Notes under the pieces: generated by a model | What the model was told of the DNA's origin: nothing | The model's input: only the letters and a program-made list of their open reading frames with translations | The model's database searches: none | Source of the DNA: an uncultured Candidatus Melainabacteria bacterium | GTDB lineage: Bacteria > Cyanobacteriota > Vampirovibrionia > Gastranaerophilales > Gastranaerophilaceae | Assembly (NCBI GenBank): GCA_934700335.1 | Contig: CAKUXM010000008.1 | Span: 16,737-80,736 of the forward strand | DNA length: 64,000 nt | Reading direction: 5' to 3' | In this document: positions 9,761 through 19,564 of the stretch, one piece after another | Position numbering within the stretch: position 1 is the stretch's first letter | How the letters are laid out: the number at the start of each line of letters is the position of its first letter | Translations under genes and position numbers: made by a program

Positions 9761-9846
9761 GCTATTTCTCTCCTTTTATTCATGATTTTAAAATCTGAAT
9801 AAAAATTTTGAAATTCACCATGTAGTTATAAAATTTGCAAAAAAAA

Positions 9847-11151
9847 CTATTTCAACAACTCAACAGGTTTTTTAATTTGGAAATGTTTTGCCAAAAATTT
9901 ATGATTTTCTTTTTTGTATAAATAAAAATCAACACTTAAAGTATCTTCTTTAGGATTTAGATTTTTCTTGTTTAATTCTGTATTTAATTTAATTATAGCT
10001 GTTTGTTGACCCATTGGAAAAATATTTTCGTATGCAAATATTTCTTTATCATAAGTTTTTACAACTTCATTTTTTTCTTTAAATTTTAATTCCGCTGTGA
10101 GGTTTTTAATATTAAATGGAGAATTGTTTCTTAGTTGAATTTTTAATTCCACCATTAAATTATTTGTTTTTTTGTCAAAAGAAACGTCAATTTCTGAAAG
10201 GTGAAGCAAGATATCATTTTTGTAAATAATATTTTCTGATACGTAGTTTTGGAAACGTCTAGCTTTTAGTGCATACAAATCTCTTCCGGCAGTATCACCT
10301 AGTTCTTCTGAACTTTCAGATATTTTCATTAACAAATCATAGTACATATAGTAATCAAGCATTTCTGGAGCTTTTTTTCTTACATATTCAAGTAAATCAT
10401 ACGATTTATTAGGGTCAGTTTCGATATACAAAAGAGCAAGCTTGTAATTAATTTCTGGCTTATCGTTCAATTTATCGGCTTTTTCTAGATAAAAAGTACC
10501 TTCTTCAATTTGACCTTTTTCTACAAAAATGTCAGCCATTGATTCATAACAATTAGATAATGCAATTTGCGCATCTTTTAAGCCTTTTTTGTCGCATTTT
10601 TTTAAATAGAAAATAGCTTTTTCATATTTGCTCGCTGCGATTGGATAGTATTCTTGCTGAAAATACTTATCACCAATGTTTTTATAAATATTACCTTTAT
10701 TTCTAATAAGCTTTTTATCGGGTTTATCAGTAATTTCGTCCATTAATTTTTGTGCTTCTTCAAGCTTGTTCATTTTAATGTATAAAGCAGAAAGTTTGTA
10801 TCTTGCTTTGTAATCCATATAAGGTGATTTCTCAACAGCAGTAGAAAATTCTTTTTCAGCATTAATATAATCTTTTCTTATTGCATATAAAGTTCCTAAT
10901 CTTATGTTATAACCATAATTTTTAGGATATTTTGCAAGTAAGTATTGGTTTTTTTCTATTAAGAAATCAATTAAATAATAATCCAACTTATCAGCAGAAG
11001 TGATAATTTTAGGATTTTTGATAGCGCTAGGAATCATTAACCAAGTTATACCCATAATAACAGCTACGATTGCTGCTACAACAACAAAAGTTATTACAAA
11101 TGTATTTGTATATTCTTTTAATTCTTTGTTTAATTCTTCGTTAGTACTCAT
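9847..11151 (-). CDS. Membrane-anchored TPR protein
   Basis: The 434-aa protein has one transmembrane helix at about residues 17-40 (FVITFVVVAAIVAVIMGITWLM). It is followed by several TPR-like helical repeats through ~residue 290 (for example PKNYGYNIRLGTLYAIRKDY, ARYKLSALYIKMNKLEEA). A beta-rich C-terminal domain follows (LSEIDVSFDKKTNNLMVELK, RNNSPFNIKNLTAELKFK), which looks like an immunoglobulin-type or FxLYD-like sandwich. I do not recognise a specific family. Its ATG overlaps the end of the mgtC-like gene by 11 nt, making it the last gene of the oppA-oppB-oppC-mgtC operon. A scaffold role at the membrane is inference. Confidence 0.65.
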   Translation of the reverse strand: MSTNEELNKELKEYTNTFVITFVVVAAIVAVIMGITWLMIPSAIKNPKIITSADKLDYYLIDFLIEKNQYLLAKYPKNYGYNIRLGTLYAIRKDYINAEKEFSTAVEKSPYMDYKARYKLSALYIKMNKLEEAQKLMDEITDKPDKKLIRNKGNIYKNIGDKYFQQEYYPIAASKYEKAIFYLKKCDKKGLKDAQIALSNCYESMADIFVEKGQIEEGTFYLEKADKLNDKPEINYKLALLYIETDPNKSYDLLEYVRKKAPEMLDYYMYYDLLMKISESSEELGDTAGRDLYALKARRFQNYVSENIIYKNDILLHLSEIDVSFDKKTNNLMVELKIQLRNNSPFNIKNLTAELKFKEKNEVVKTYDKEIFAYENIFPMGQQTAIIKLNTELNKKNLNPKEDTLSVDFYLYKKENHKFLAKHFQIKKPVELLK

Positions 11152-11851
11152 CAGCTTCCTGTATTGCTATTGAAGTTATACCGTTAAATGATTCACATTT
11201 TTTATAAACAGCTTGTAAAGGATTGTTATCTTTTACATTGATAACAGCAACAATTTTTGCATCGTGTTCTTTATCAGAATCAACTTTTTTAATTTCGTTT
11301 AAATATGGAAATTCTTTCATAATGTAGTTTTGAATATTTTCCACATTGCATTTTTCACATTTTAAAGAAAGTTTTAATCTTTTATTTCTAACTTTTCTTT
11401 TTGCAAGAATATTTTTTTCAATCCATTTGATACTGATTAAAACAAGTACACTCAAAACAGTTGCACAGATAGCGATATCAAAATGACCAGCACCACAAGC
11501 CATACCGATTGCAGCTGCAATCCAAAGAGTAGAGGCTGTTGTTAAACCGTGAACAGATGCACCGTTTTTCATTACTGTACCAGCACCAATAAAACCGATA
11601 CCAGTTACGATTTGAGCGGCAACACGAGAAGTATCTCTGATACCTGTTGCTTGTGCCAAAATTACGTTATCACCGATTGCAAATGTTGGAAATCCGTAGA
11701 TTGACAATAATGTGAATACACAAGCACCTAAACATACAAAAATATGTGTTCTTAAACCAGCTTGTTTATTTGTTAATTCTCTTTCTAATCCAAGAGAAAA
11801 ACCTAATATTACTGAACATATTAAACTTATTAAATATTGACTCATTTCCAC
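11141..11851 (-). CDS. MgtC/SapB family membrane protein
   Basis: The 236-aa protein has the MgtC/SapB core: four predicted helices with the signature LGLERELTNKQAGLRTHIFVCLGA, VTGIGFIGAGTVMK and VHGLTTASTLWIAAAIGMACG. A C-terminal ACT-like cytoplasmic domain (~residues 150-236) follows, with two cysteines in CEKC. The family includes magnesium-limitation virulence factors, though transport of Mg has not been shown for most members. It is coupled to the ABC permease upstream (the start lies next to the permease stop) and overlaps the TPR gene. This suggests one five-gene transcript. Confidence 0.85.
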   Translation of the reverse strand: MEMSQYLISLICSVILGFSLGLERELTNKQAGLRTHIFVCLGACVFTLLSIYGFPTFAIGDNVILAQATGIRDTSRVAAQIVTGIGFIGAGTVMKNGASVHGLTTASTLWIAAAIGMACGAGHFDIAICATVLSVLVLISIKWIEKNILAKRKVRNKRLKLSLKCEKCNVENIQNYIMKEFPYLNEIKKVDSDKEHDAKIVAVINVKDNNPLQAVYKKCESFNGITSIAIQEADEY

Positions 11852-12916
11852 CTATCTCATTTTACTTTTTGGATCTAAAATATCTCTTATTGTATCACCT
11901 ATTAAATTAAATGACAGCACTGCAACAAAAATTAAGAATCCAGGAGTTAAAAGCCATGGGCGATATAAAATATTTGTATATTCTTGCGCCTCTTTAAGCA
12001 TATTACCCCAGCTGGCATCTGGTTGCTGAATACCTAGTCCTAAGAAGCTTAAACCTGATTCTGATAATATGTATGATGGTACAGATAATGTCATTGCAAC
12101 AATAACATAACTTGTTGTTTGCGGTAAGATATGTTTCAAAATAATACCCATATTAGATACGCCAATTGATTTTGCGCTTTCGACAAATTCCTGAGTTTTA
12201 ATTGATAAAACCATTCCTCTTACAACTCTCGCAAATCCTGCCCAACCAATTAGAGCAAGAATTATAACTATTAGCATAAATCTTTGAATACTTGTCATAT
12301 TTGGAGGTAAAATTGCTGCCAAAATTATTAACAAGTAAAAGCTTGGAATAGACATTACGGCTTCTGCAAATCTCATCATTAATACATCAATTTTTCCGCC
12401 AAAATATCCCGAAATGCCACCATATAAAAGTCCAATAGGAAATAGTACAAATAGTGCTAAAAATCCAATTGTCATTGAAATTCTGCCACCAAAAAGGATT
12501 CTTGAAAATACATCACGACCGTTAATATCTCCGCCTAAAAGATATAATCTGCCTTCGTTTTCAACTGTTACAAGGTGTCTTTTCATTGGAATTATGCCAA
12601 AAGCTTTGTACTCAACGCCTTTACCTAAAAATTTCAAGTAATATTTATGACTTCTATCAAGTTTGTAAGTTGTTTCCAAAAGTTCTGGGTCAAATTCTCT
12701 TTTGTAATTATAAGTATAAGGTCTTGAGAGTCTGCCTTTTTCATCAATTGTAAACACTGGTGAAGGTGGAACATACGAAAGTTCTCTATCAGAAAAATCT
12801 TTTGTATAAGGTGCAAGAAAATCAGCAAATAAAAGTGCTGTATAAATTAATATAAGCACGATTAATGCCAATAATGAAAATTTATCTTTTACTAATTGTT
12901 TTAAAATGTTCATCAT
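11852..12916 (-). CDS. ABC transporter permease, OppC/DppC type
   Basis: The 354-aa protein is the second permease subunit of a peptide/nickel-type ABC importer. It begins with one helix (FSLLALIVLILIYTALLF), followed by an unusually long ~90-residue periplasmic stretch. The BPD_transp_1 domain comes next, with the EAA-loop signature EFVESAKSIGVSNMGIILKHILPQ, and it ends in the OppC-typical GDTIRDILDPK. The start could be either Met of MMNIL. It is separated by 3 bp from the OppB gene. No ATP-binding subunit (OppD/OppF) is encoded in this operon. Confidence 0.88.
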   Translation of the reverse strand: MMNILKQLVKDKFSLLALIVLILIYTALLFADFLAPYTKDFSDRELSYVPPSPVFTIDEKGRLSRPYTYNYKREFDPELLETTYKLDRSHKYYLKFLGKGVEYKAFGIIPMKRHLVTVENEGRLYLLGGDINGRDVFSRILFGGRISMTIGFLALFVLFPIGLLYGGISGYFGGKIDVLMMRFAEAVMSIPSFYLLIILAAILPPNMTSIQRFMLIVIILALIGWAGFARVVRGMVLSIKTQEFVESAKSIGVSNMGIILKHILPQTTSYVIVAMTLSVPSYILSESGLSFLGLGIQQPDASWGNMLKEAQEYTNILYRPWLLTPGFLIFVAVLSFNLIGDTIRDILDPKSKMR

Positions 12917-12919
12917 TTC

Positions 12920-13894
12920 TTACCCCCTAACTCTTATTCGAGGGTCAGTAATAATCAATAATATATCAGAAATTAAGTTCCCTAATATAAGCATGAACGC
13001 ACCCATCATTAATGATGCCATAACAAGGTTTATGTCTGATTTTAGAACAGCTTCAAGAATTAATCTTCCTAACCCTGGATATTGAAAAACGTATTCTGTT
13101 AGCGCTGCGCCAGAAAGTAATGAAGAAAATTCAAATCCAAGAAGTGTAATCATAGGATTTACGGCATTTCTCAATGCGTGTTTAAATAAAACCTTGTTTT
13201 CACTCAAACCTTTTGCTCTTGCAAATTTGATATAATCAGAATCAAGAACATCAAGAATATTTGCTCTCATTTGTCTTTGTAGTCCTGCTAAAGATATTGT
13301 AAATAATACTGTTACAGGTAAAACTAAATGATATGCAATATCAAAAACTTTGTGGAAAAAACCCATTTCATTAAAATTATAACTTGTTAATCCGCCCACT
13401 GGAAACCAACCAGTTTTTACGGCAAAAATTAACAATAATATTGCAAAGAAGAAGGACGGAATTGCCATACCAATACTCGTTATAAAGGTTAAGAACCTAT
13501 CAAACGGAGTTTTCCATTTGATTGCAGCAAGCATACCAAGCGGTACTGCAACTGACCATGTCATAAAGATTACGACTAATGTTAAAAGAAGCGTGTTTGG
13601 TATTCTTTCTTTTAATTTGCTTGCAACGCTTTCACCAGTTGAGGTTACACCCAAATCACCTTTTATAAATGATTTTCCCCACAACAAATATTGTTGCCAG
13701 ATTGGTTTGTTTAAACCTAGTCTTTCAGTTTCTTTTTGAAGTGTTTCTTTAGAAATTGAAGGATTAAGTTTTAATTCTGCAAGTGGGTCAACGGGACTTA
13801 ATCTAATTATAAAAAAGCTTATTAAAGATACCAAAATTAATAATGGTATAGTTTGAAGTATTCTTTTTAATATATAAATTGGTATTTGTTGCAT
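12920..13894 (-). CDS. ABC transporter permease, OppB/DppB type
   Basis: The 324-aa protein is the first permease subunit of a peptide-type importer. It shows the family N-terminus (YILKRILQTIPLLILVSLISFFIIRLSPVDP), the TSTGESVASKLKERIPNTLLL region, the EAA loop DYIKFARAKGLSENKVLFKHALRNA, and a C-terminal segment ending in TDPRIRVRG, as OppB proteins do. About six transmembrane helices are predicted. It begins one base after the end of the binding-protein gene, so the operon is tightly packed. Substrate class (oligopeptide, dipeptide or nickel) cannot be told from the permease. Confidence 0.9.
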   Translation of the reverse strand: MQQIPIYILKRILQTIPLLILVSLISFFIIRLSPVDPLAELKLNPSISKETLQKETERLGLNKPIWQQYLLWGKSFIKGDLGVTSTGESVASKLKERIPNTLLLTLVVIFMTWSVAVPLGMLAAIKWKTPFDRFLTFITSIGMAIPSFFFAILLLIFAVKTGWFPVGGLTSYNFNEMGFFHKVFDIAYHLVLPVTVLFTISLAGLQRQMRANILDVLDSDYIKFARAKGLSENKVLFKHALRNAVNPMITLLGFEFSSLLSGAALTEYVFQYPGLGRLILEAVLKSDINLVMASLMMGAFMLILGNLISDILLIITDPRIRVRG

Positions 13895-13895
13895 T

Positions 13896-15731
13896 TTATT
13901 TATCCACGTAAATTTCTTCTATATTATAAGCCATACCGTTCAAAGGTGAAGGGTATATATTTTTAAATTTCTTTCTTATAGCGATTATTCTCACAGGAGA
14001 ATACAAGTAAATTATAAGCTTGTTATCATAAACAATTTGTTGATACTGGTCGTACAAAGCTTTTCTTTCATTGAAATTAGTTTTTAATGAAGCTTCGTCA
14101 AAAATATAATCTAATTGTTTTTCAAAATCATATCTATCGTCATAAGATGTTTTTTCTAGTCTTTGGTTAAATAAATGTAGAGAACCATAAGAATTCCAAA
14201 CATTTTTGCCGTTATGCGGTTCTAGTGGTGAACCTGTTAAACCCATTAAAATCATATCCCAATCAAGAGTGTTGACCATTTTGTTTACAAGTGTATTAAA
14301 TTCAATAGGTTTGAAATTAACCTTCATGCCTAAATCTTCAAGGTCTTGTTTTACCATAACGCCAAGAGCTTCTCTTTCAGTGTTGCCAGCGTTTGTGTAT
14401 AGGTCAAATTCTACATTGTTGCCATATTTGTCAATAAGTTTATTGTTTTTATTGTAAGAAAAGCCTCCTCGTTTCAAAAATTCTTTTGATACGTCTATAT
14501 CTCTTTTATGACCTTTAATTTTTTCATTTAAGAATATAGAATTCAAACTTTCTGCTGTGAAAAGAGGTGTTGCAAGACCGTTTGCAACATTTTGAACCAT
14601 GTTATCTCTATCAATTGCATAATCAATAGCATTTCTGAAATTCAAATCATTAAACCAGAATTGTTTTTCTGGCTGAACATAGTATTTACCTTCAGCATTC
14701 TTTCTATTGTTCAAATTTAGCACAATAAACATTGTACCTGTATCTGCCCCAATATTATAAATTTTATAGTCAGAAGAAGCTTCTTTTTCTTTGTATCTAG
14801 CGACATTTGAACCTTTTAAGCCAATCATATCAATTTCTTTTGCTTCAAATTTTAATATTTCATTATTCGCATCACCAACAATTAAATAAACAACTTTGTT
14901 TAAATAAGGAAGTTTTTCATTTTTAGTATTTATTTCGTAGTAATTAGGATTTCTTGTAAAAATTACTCTTTGAGCTGGTAAATATTCCTTCAACTTAAAA
15001 GCCCCAGAAGTTACAAATTTGCTAGGCGGTGTTGTTGTAGAATAAAAACTGTCAAAATATTTTACACCTTTTTTAACTGCTGGTTCAAAAACGTGTTTTG
15101 GTGCAATTTCAGATGAAAGTAATCTTAAAAATGGTGCAAATGGTTTTGAAAGAGTAAATTTAACTGTATAATCATCAATCTTTGTAATTGTAGGAAGTTT
15201 TCCATCTATTATACAAGAATCTCTCAATGAAGTGTTTCCCATGCCTGCAAAAATTATGTCTTTCCACGTAAACATAACATCATCTGCTGTAATAGGTTTT
15301 CCGTCAGACCAAGTTAAACCTTTTCTCAAATATACATAATACTCATTACCTTTGATTTCATAACCTTTGGCAAGTTTTGGAATAATTTCACCAGTTTTTG
15401 CGTCAGTTGTAAAAAGTCCGTCAAACATCATGCCTGCCATTTGAGAAGATGTAGCATCTTTTGATGTAAACGGATTAAAAGTTTTTGGACCTTCACCAAA
15501 AGTTGATAATATTAATTCTCCGCCAAATTTTCCGACTGGTGCTTGACTTTGCAAAAAGTCTATACCCTTTATTGTTACGGTTTTAGCTCTTGGTGGAAAA
15601 GTAAATTTTTGTTGTTCTGTTTTTATTCTTGTTTTATTCTGTTCTGTATCGGGAATATCTCTTCTGATACAGGCTTTTAGCAGACATAAAACAAAAATTA
15701 TTATTAAAATTACATATAAAGCACGTTTCAT
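13896..15731 (-). CDS. Peptide-type ABC transporter substrate-binding lipoprotein (SBP family 5)
   Basis: The 611-aa protein is the extracytoplasmic binding component of the importer. It has a hydrophobic signal (residues 4-18) and a lipobox-like LLKAC with Cys21, so it is probably lipidated; Lys at -2 of the lipobox is unusual. The mature part shows FGEGPKTFNPFTSKDATSS, the SBP_bac_5 hallmark VYLRKGLTWSDGKPITADDVMFTWKDI, SGAFKLKEYLPAQRVIFTRNPNYY and NDLNFRNAIDYAIDRDNMV. Family members bind di/oligopeptides, heme, nickel-chelates or sugars, so the ligand is not determined. It is the first gene of the minus-strand opp operon. Confidence 0.88.
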   Translation of the reverse strand: MKRALYVILIIIFVLCLLKACIRRDIPDTEQNKTRIKTEQQKFTFPPRAKTVTIKGIDFLQSQAPVGKFGGELILSTFGEGPKTFNPFTSKDATSSQMAGMMFDGLFTTDAKTGEIIPKLAKGYEIKGNEYYVYLRKGLTWSDGKPITADDVMFTWKDIIFAGMGNTSLRDSCIIDGKLPTITKIDDYTVKFTLSKPFAPFLRLLSSEIAPKHVFEPAVKKGVKYFDSFYSTTTPPSKFVTSGAFKLKEYLPAQRVIFTRNPNYYEINTKNEKLPYLNKVVYLIVGDANNEILKFEAKEIDMIGLKGSNVARYKEKEASSDYKIYNIGADTGTMFIVLNLNNRKNAEGKYYVQPEKQFWFNDLNFRNAIDYAIDRDNMVQNVANGLATPLFTAESLNSIFLNEKIKGHKRDIDVSKEFLKRGGFSYNKNNKLIDKYGNNVEFDLYTNAGNTEREALGVMVKQDLEDLGMKVNFKPIEFNTLVNKMVNTLDWDMILMGLTGSPLEPHNGKNVWNSYGSLHLFNQRLEKTSYDDRYDFEKQLDYIFDEASLKTNFNERKALYDQYQQIVYDNKLIIYLYSPVRIIAIRKKFKNIYPSPLNGMAYNIEEIYVDK

Positions 15732-15861
15732 TCCTCTATTATGCCAAAAAAAATACTTTTTTAATACCCCCGTCTTGAGAATTTCTAATTATTTTTAAAA
15801 AACGAAGATACATGTAACATTAGGGTTTATTTTTAATGTTTATTTAAAAGAGGAGGATTTT

Positions 15862-16116
15862 ATGTATCTAATTTCATTAGGTTTAAACAGACCTAAGAAT
15901 ATTTTAACATCTAGAGAAGAAGAGGTTTTGATAGAGATTGTTAATGGTAAAAATAATACTGAAATTGCCAATGATTTATTTATAAGTATTCATACGGCAA
16001 AGTTTCATGTCGCATCAATTTTACAAAAATTTGGTGTTTCCAGAAGGACAAACATAATATTGAAAGCCCTAATTGACGGTTGGATTGATATTGCCGAAAA
16101 AAACACAAAATCTTAG
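15862..16116 (+). CDS. Stand-alone LuxR/GerE-type HTH protein
   Basis: The 84-aa protein consists almost only of a GerE/LuxR DNA-binding domain (LTSREEEVLIEIVNGKNNTEIANDLFISIHTAKFHVASILQKFGV), with the canonical SxxTxxxH recognition pattern partly kept as ISIHTAKFHV. There is no receiver or ligand-binding domain, so it resembles GerE-type single-domain regulators. A strong AGAGGAGG Shine-Dalgarno precedes the ATG. Its stop overlaps the stop of the convergent 1126-aa gene by 4 nt. A regulatory link to the neighbouring motor/zinc-ribbon genes is possible but not shown. Confidence 0.85.
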   Translation: MYLISLGLNRPKNILTSREEEVLIEIVNGKNNTEIANDLFISIHTAKFHVASILQKFGVSRRTNIILKALIDGWIDIAEKNTKS

Positions 16117-19100
16117 TCATTTAACAAAGGATTGTTTTTTAAATTATTTTTTTCAATAAGTAACAAAGCTTGTTGTTTATATGCTTTAGATTGTTCAACA
16201 TCTTCTTTTTCAAAGAATAATTTTGATAACAATAAATTAAACATTATAGATAGGATAACGTTTGATTTAGGGTTTTTATCCAAGAAAGACATAGTATTCT
16301 TAGCTATACCAATACCTGTATCAACACTTTTTTGTTTGATTTTTAGTTTTGCAATAAAGTACCAAGCTAATAGAGAAACATTTATTAAACCATTTTGCGT
16401 ACTGATTTCTTTTACGTTTTGGTAAATCTTTTGTGATTTATCGTATTCTCCAAGAACCTCATAAGAATAACCGATTAACAAGTCGCAGATTAAATCTAAT
16501 TGTGTTAAATTGTTTTCTTTAGCAGAAAGTTTTGCTTGATAGATATTCTTTGCAAACAATTTTATATCAAAGTTAATGTTTTCAAATGCTTTCAAAATGT
16601 AGTAAATATATCTTGCGAAAATATTTGAATCAGATAAGTTTTCAACATTTATGTCCATAGCGAATTCTTCGCCTCTAATATATTTTTGCAAGTATATAAA
16701 CAATGCGTAAGATTCTGGAATGATTTCTAATTGTTCTTTAACCTTTTTAAGTAGTGGTTTTAAATCTTCATTTTGGAATATTTTTGCCATACAAATATAT
16801 CCAACAGTATCATAAATTGAAGCAAATACTTGTTCTTGAGGCATTTTGTCAGAAATTAATAGTGAAATGTTTTCTGGGGTGAACATTTCTATCAAATCAT
16901 TTCCTAAAGAAATACATTCACTCAAATTACCAGTGTTAAAGAAAATATTTACTTTTATCATAGAAATCCAGAACAATACATTGTTGAATTCCTTATCTGT
17001 AGGATTGAATGAGGATTTTGGAAGTCTTGATAAAATTTTGTTTGCCAAAGTTATCGCTTGAGTGTAATTACCTGTTCTCAAGCAACATTGTAAGATTTTG
17101 TTGCACAAATTGATAACTTTTTTATCGTCCATTGCGTGTTCAATATTTTCTAACACCAATTTAGAGAAGTTGTATAATTTCGTTGGAATAAATTTATATA
17201 ACATGTTTGAAATGTTATCGTAAATAATCATTTTATAATCATTGATAGATTTTTGAGTTTCTTCGTCTGAATCTTCTTCCATTATTTTCAACAATAAAAT
17301 ACTGCAATTCAAGTAAGAGCTGAAATCACCAAGAAGCAATGCTACGTTTGATAAATCTCTCCAGAATTTTTGAGTTTTCTTTTTGTCGTTCAAAATATTA
17401 TAAACAGTCAAGTTTACAGGTAATGGAACTTGTTCATCAACGATATTATTTAGCAAGAATTTTGCAATATTTTCTTTTTGAGTTTTATCTAATAAAACTT
17501 CAGAAACTGTTTTTAACAAGTCATAGTTATTGAAGTAAATAACATTATTTTCTAAATAAATATAACCTTTTTCATCAAGAAGGCTTAAAGTGTTTCCAAG
17601 ATTAGGAACGTTTAGAGTCTGTAATGTTGGAATATCAATTCGTGGTCCAAGTTCCAGTAACAACATTAGGACGCTATAAGTGCTTTTGTCGTGTGATAAA
17701 AATCTAAATCTCGTCTCAATAAGTTTTTCTATTGTATTTGGAAGAACGATTGAAGTTTGATTTAAGATGTTGTATTTACCATTTTTAAATTCAAATATTT
17801 CATTTTCAACAAGATATAAGGTTGCATGTGTCAAATATAGAATGCTTCCTTTCATATTTTGTGCAATTTTTTCCATATAGAAGGAATCTAAAACATTTGA
17901 ATACAAACTTACAATTGGAGAAATTGTTTTTTCAAAGTTAGAGCTTTTTACCATAATTTCTGTGTAATCAGAGTTTGATAACAAGAAATGAGAATTTTTA
18001 TGTAGAGTAAAGTTCTCGTCTGTTAAGAATACAAGATTTAAGTTATACTTGTCAAAATCCTTCAACAGCAATTGCAAGATTTCAAAAGAAGTAATATCAA
18101 CCTTTTCAAAATTTTCTACATAAATTAAACAGTTTTGTAGAGAACTAAATATGATTGTAAAAATGTTATATAAAGTATCTCTTATATCTTCTGGATTTGT
18201 ATTAGGAATTGGTTTTAAATTTATAAGTGCTTTTATAACGCCAGATTTATCAAGCTTTTCAAAGGTTGAAAAGTCGTTTTTGTTGAAATTCTTTGCAGAA
18301 ATAGAAAACTTGAACATTGAAGATAAAAGTTCATAGAAAAATCCGTAAGGTCTATTAATAGTATCTTCCGTGCATGCAACTTTTATAACGGTGTCGCATA
18401 AGTTGTTATTTATGCACAATAGTGGAATTTCGTGAGATAGAGGATAATATTTTTTACTTGTTTTTACAGAAATAATATTCTTTTTATTATTTTGTAACAG
18501 GTCAAAAATAACGTTTTCTAAATCACCAGATTCAGTAGTTATAAAATTACAAACTTGTGCATCAAAGTTTAATTTTTTGATGTTATGAATAATAGTGTCA
18601 TCTTCTTCAAGTTCTTTTTCTTGGTTTAAATCTTCTAGAGAAAGTTGTTTTAGACGTTCTTTAATATACTCGTCTTTTGGCTCGTTTTCTTCCTTTGGAA
18701 TTGCGATATATTTTTTCAATTCAAGTTCAAAGAACATTTCCAATTTATCTTTAATTAAGGCTGTTCCTAATTGAGAAATGCTGACTTTGTTTCTTAAAAC
18801 ATCTGCAGTGCTACCATCTAGCAATACTTGTAAAGCATTGTGGAATTGGTTTTGAGAGGTATCTTTATACATCATTTTAATATTTATTCCAGCCTTGAAG
18901 TCATGTAATTTCGTATTGATATCTTTTTTTATCAAAGAAAAATTACATCTTATAAGAGCGTTGTGCATATGATGTAGTTTTACATTAAGCTTCATTATAG
19001 GTTTTGCAATTTCTATTATAAAAGAAAGAGCTTTGTATACAGAACCTTCAAAAGAGGATTCTTTGTTGAATTTGATTACAAAAGCGTTATCAATGATTTG

Positions 19101-19493
19101 CCATTTTAAATCAACCTGAGAACAAAAACCTATAATCAAATTGTATAAATTTGTTTTGAATTTTCTATAAGCTTCTATTGAATTAAAAATCTCTTTTACT
19201 TTTGCAATGTTTGGAAATTCTATTATTACACATGCAAAATTTAGGATAGAAGATTCATTAAGCGCAATACTTAATTGAGTATCCATACCGCAACTAGGGC
19301 AAGTGCCAACTTCTGTTAAATTAACTTTTCCACAGTTATGACATTTACTCAAGATTGTATAACCACATTTAGAACAAATGCTAGTTCTGTTCAATGTCTT
19401 ACAAATAGGACATTCTAGCTGTAAAACTTTTTTACAATGTGGACATATTTTGGTATCTTGAGATATTTCGTGTTTACATTTTGGGCACTGCAT
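16113..19493 (-). CDS. Large zinc-ribbon / degenerate NTPase / helical-repeat protein, function unknown
   Basis: This 1126-aa protein is the longest in the window. Residues 1-70 hold three zinc-ribbon-like Cys pairs (CPKC, CPHC, CPIC, CSKC, CHNC, CPSC). Residues ~75-270 look like a diverged nucleotide-cyclase-type domain (FACVIIEFPNIAKVKEIFNSI) without recognisable metal ligands. Residues ~320-560 read as a STAND/AAA-16-like region: a Walker-B-like strand CLIYVENFEKVD is present but I see no Walker A (GxxxxGK). The remainder is helical, TPR-like (LCNKILQCCLRTGNYTQAITLANKIL). This order (ribbon, cyclase, AAA, TPR) is known in large signalling proteins of the COG3899 kind, but here the catalytic parts seem degenerate. 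It is divergent from the ZorA/ZorB-like pair. The function is not known. Confidence 0.6.
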   Translation of the reverse strand: MQCPKCKHEISQDTKICPHCKKVLQLECPICKTLNRTSICSKCGYTILSKCHNCGKVNLTEVGTCPSCGMDTQLSIALNESSILNFACVIIEFPNIAKVKEIFNSIEAYRKFKTNLYNLIIGFCSQVDLKWQIIDNAFVIKFNKESSFEGSVYKALSFIIEIAKPIMKLNVKLHHMHNALIRCNFSLIKKDINTKLHDFKAGINIKMMYKDTSQNQFHNALQVLLDGSTADVLRNKVSISQLGTALIKDKLEMFFELELKKYIAIPKEENEPKDEYIKERLKQLSLEDLNQEKELEEDDTIIHNIKKLNFDAQVCNFITTESGDLENVIFDLLQNNKKNIISVKTSKKYYPLSHEIPLLCINNNLCDTVIKVACTEDTINRPYGFFYELLSSMFKFSISAKNFNKNDFSTFEKLDKSGVIKALINLKPIPNTNPEDIRDTLYNIFTIIFSSLQNCLIYVENFEKVDITSFEILQLLLKDFDKYNLNLVFLTDENFTLHKNSHFLLSNSDYTEIMVKSSNFEKTISPIVSLYSNVLDSFYMEKIAQNMKGSILYLTHATLYLVENEIFEFKNGKYNILNQTSIVLPNTIEKLIETRFRFLSHDKSTYSVLMLLLELGPRIDIPTLQTLNVPNLGNTLSLLDEKGYIYLENNVIYFNNYDLLKTVSEVLLDKTQKENIAKFLLNNIVDEQVPLPVNLTVYNILNDKKKTQKFWRDLSNVALLLGDFSSYLNCSILLLKIMEEDSDEETQKSINDYKMIIYDNISNMLYKFIPTKLYNFSKLVLENIEHAMDDKKVINLCNKILQCCLRTGNYTQAITLANKILSRLPKSSFNPTDKEFNNVLFWISMIKVNIFFNTGNLSECISLGNDLIEMFTPENISLLISDKMPQEQVFASIYDTVGYICMAKIFQNEDLKPLLKKVKEQLEIIPESYALFIYLQKYIRGEEFAMDINVENLSDSNIFARYIYYILKAFENINFDIKLFAKNIYQAKLSAKENNLTQLDLICDLLIGYSYEVLGEYDKSQKIYQNVKEISTQNGLINVSLLAWYFIAKLKIKQKSVDTGIGIAKNTMSFLDKNPKSNVILSIMFNLLLSKLFFEKEDVEQSKAYKQQALLLIEKNNLKNNPLLND

Positions 19494-19564
19494 AAGTAAA
19501 TTATATCAGTTTATTTTAAGAAATCAATTTTTTATGATATAATCCCTTATAAAGAGGAGTTTTT

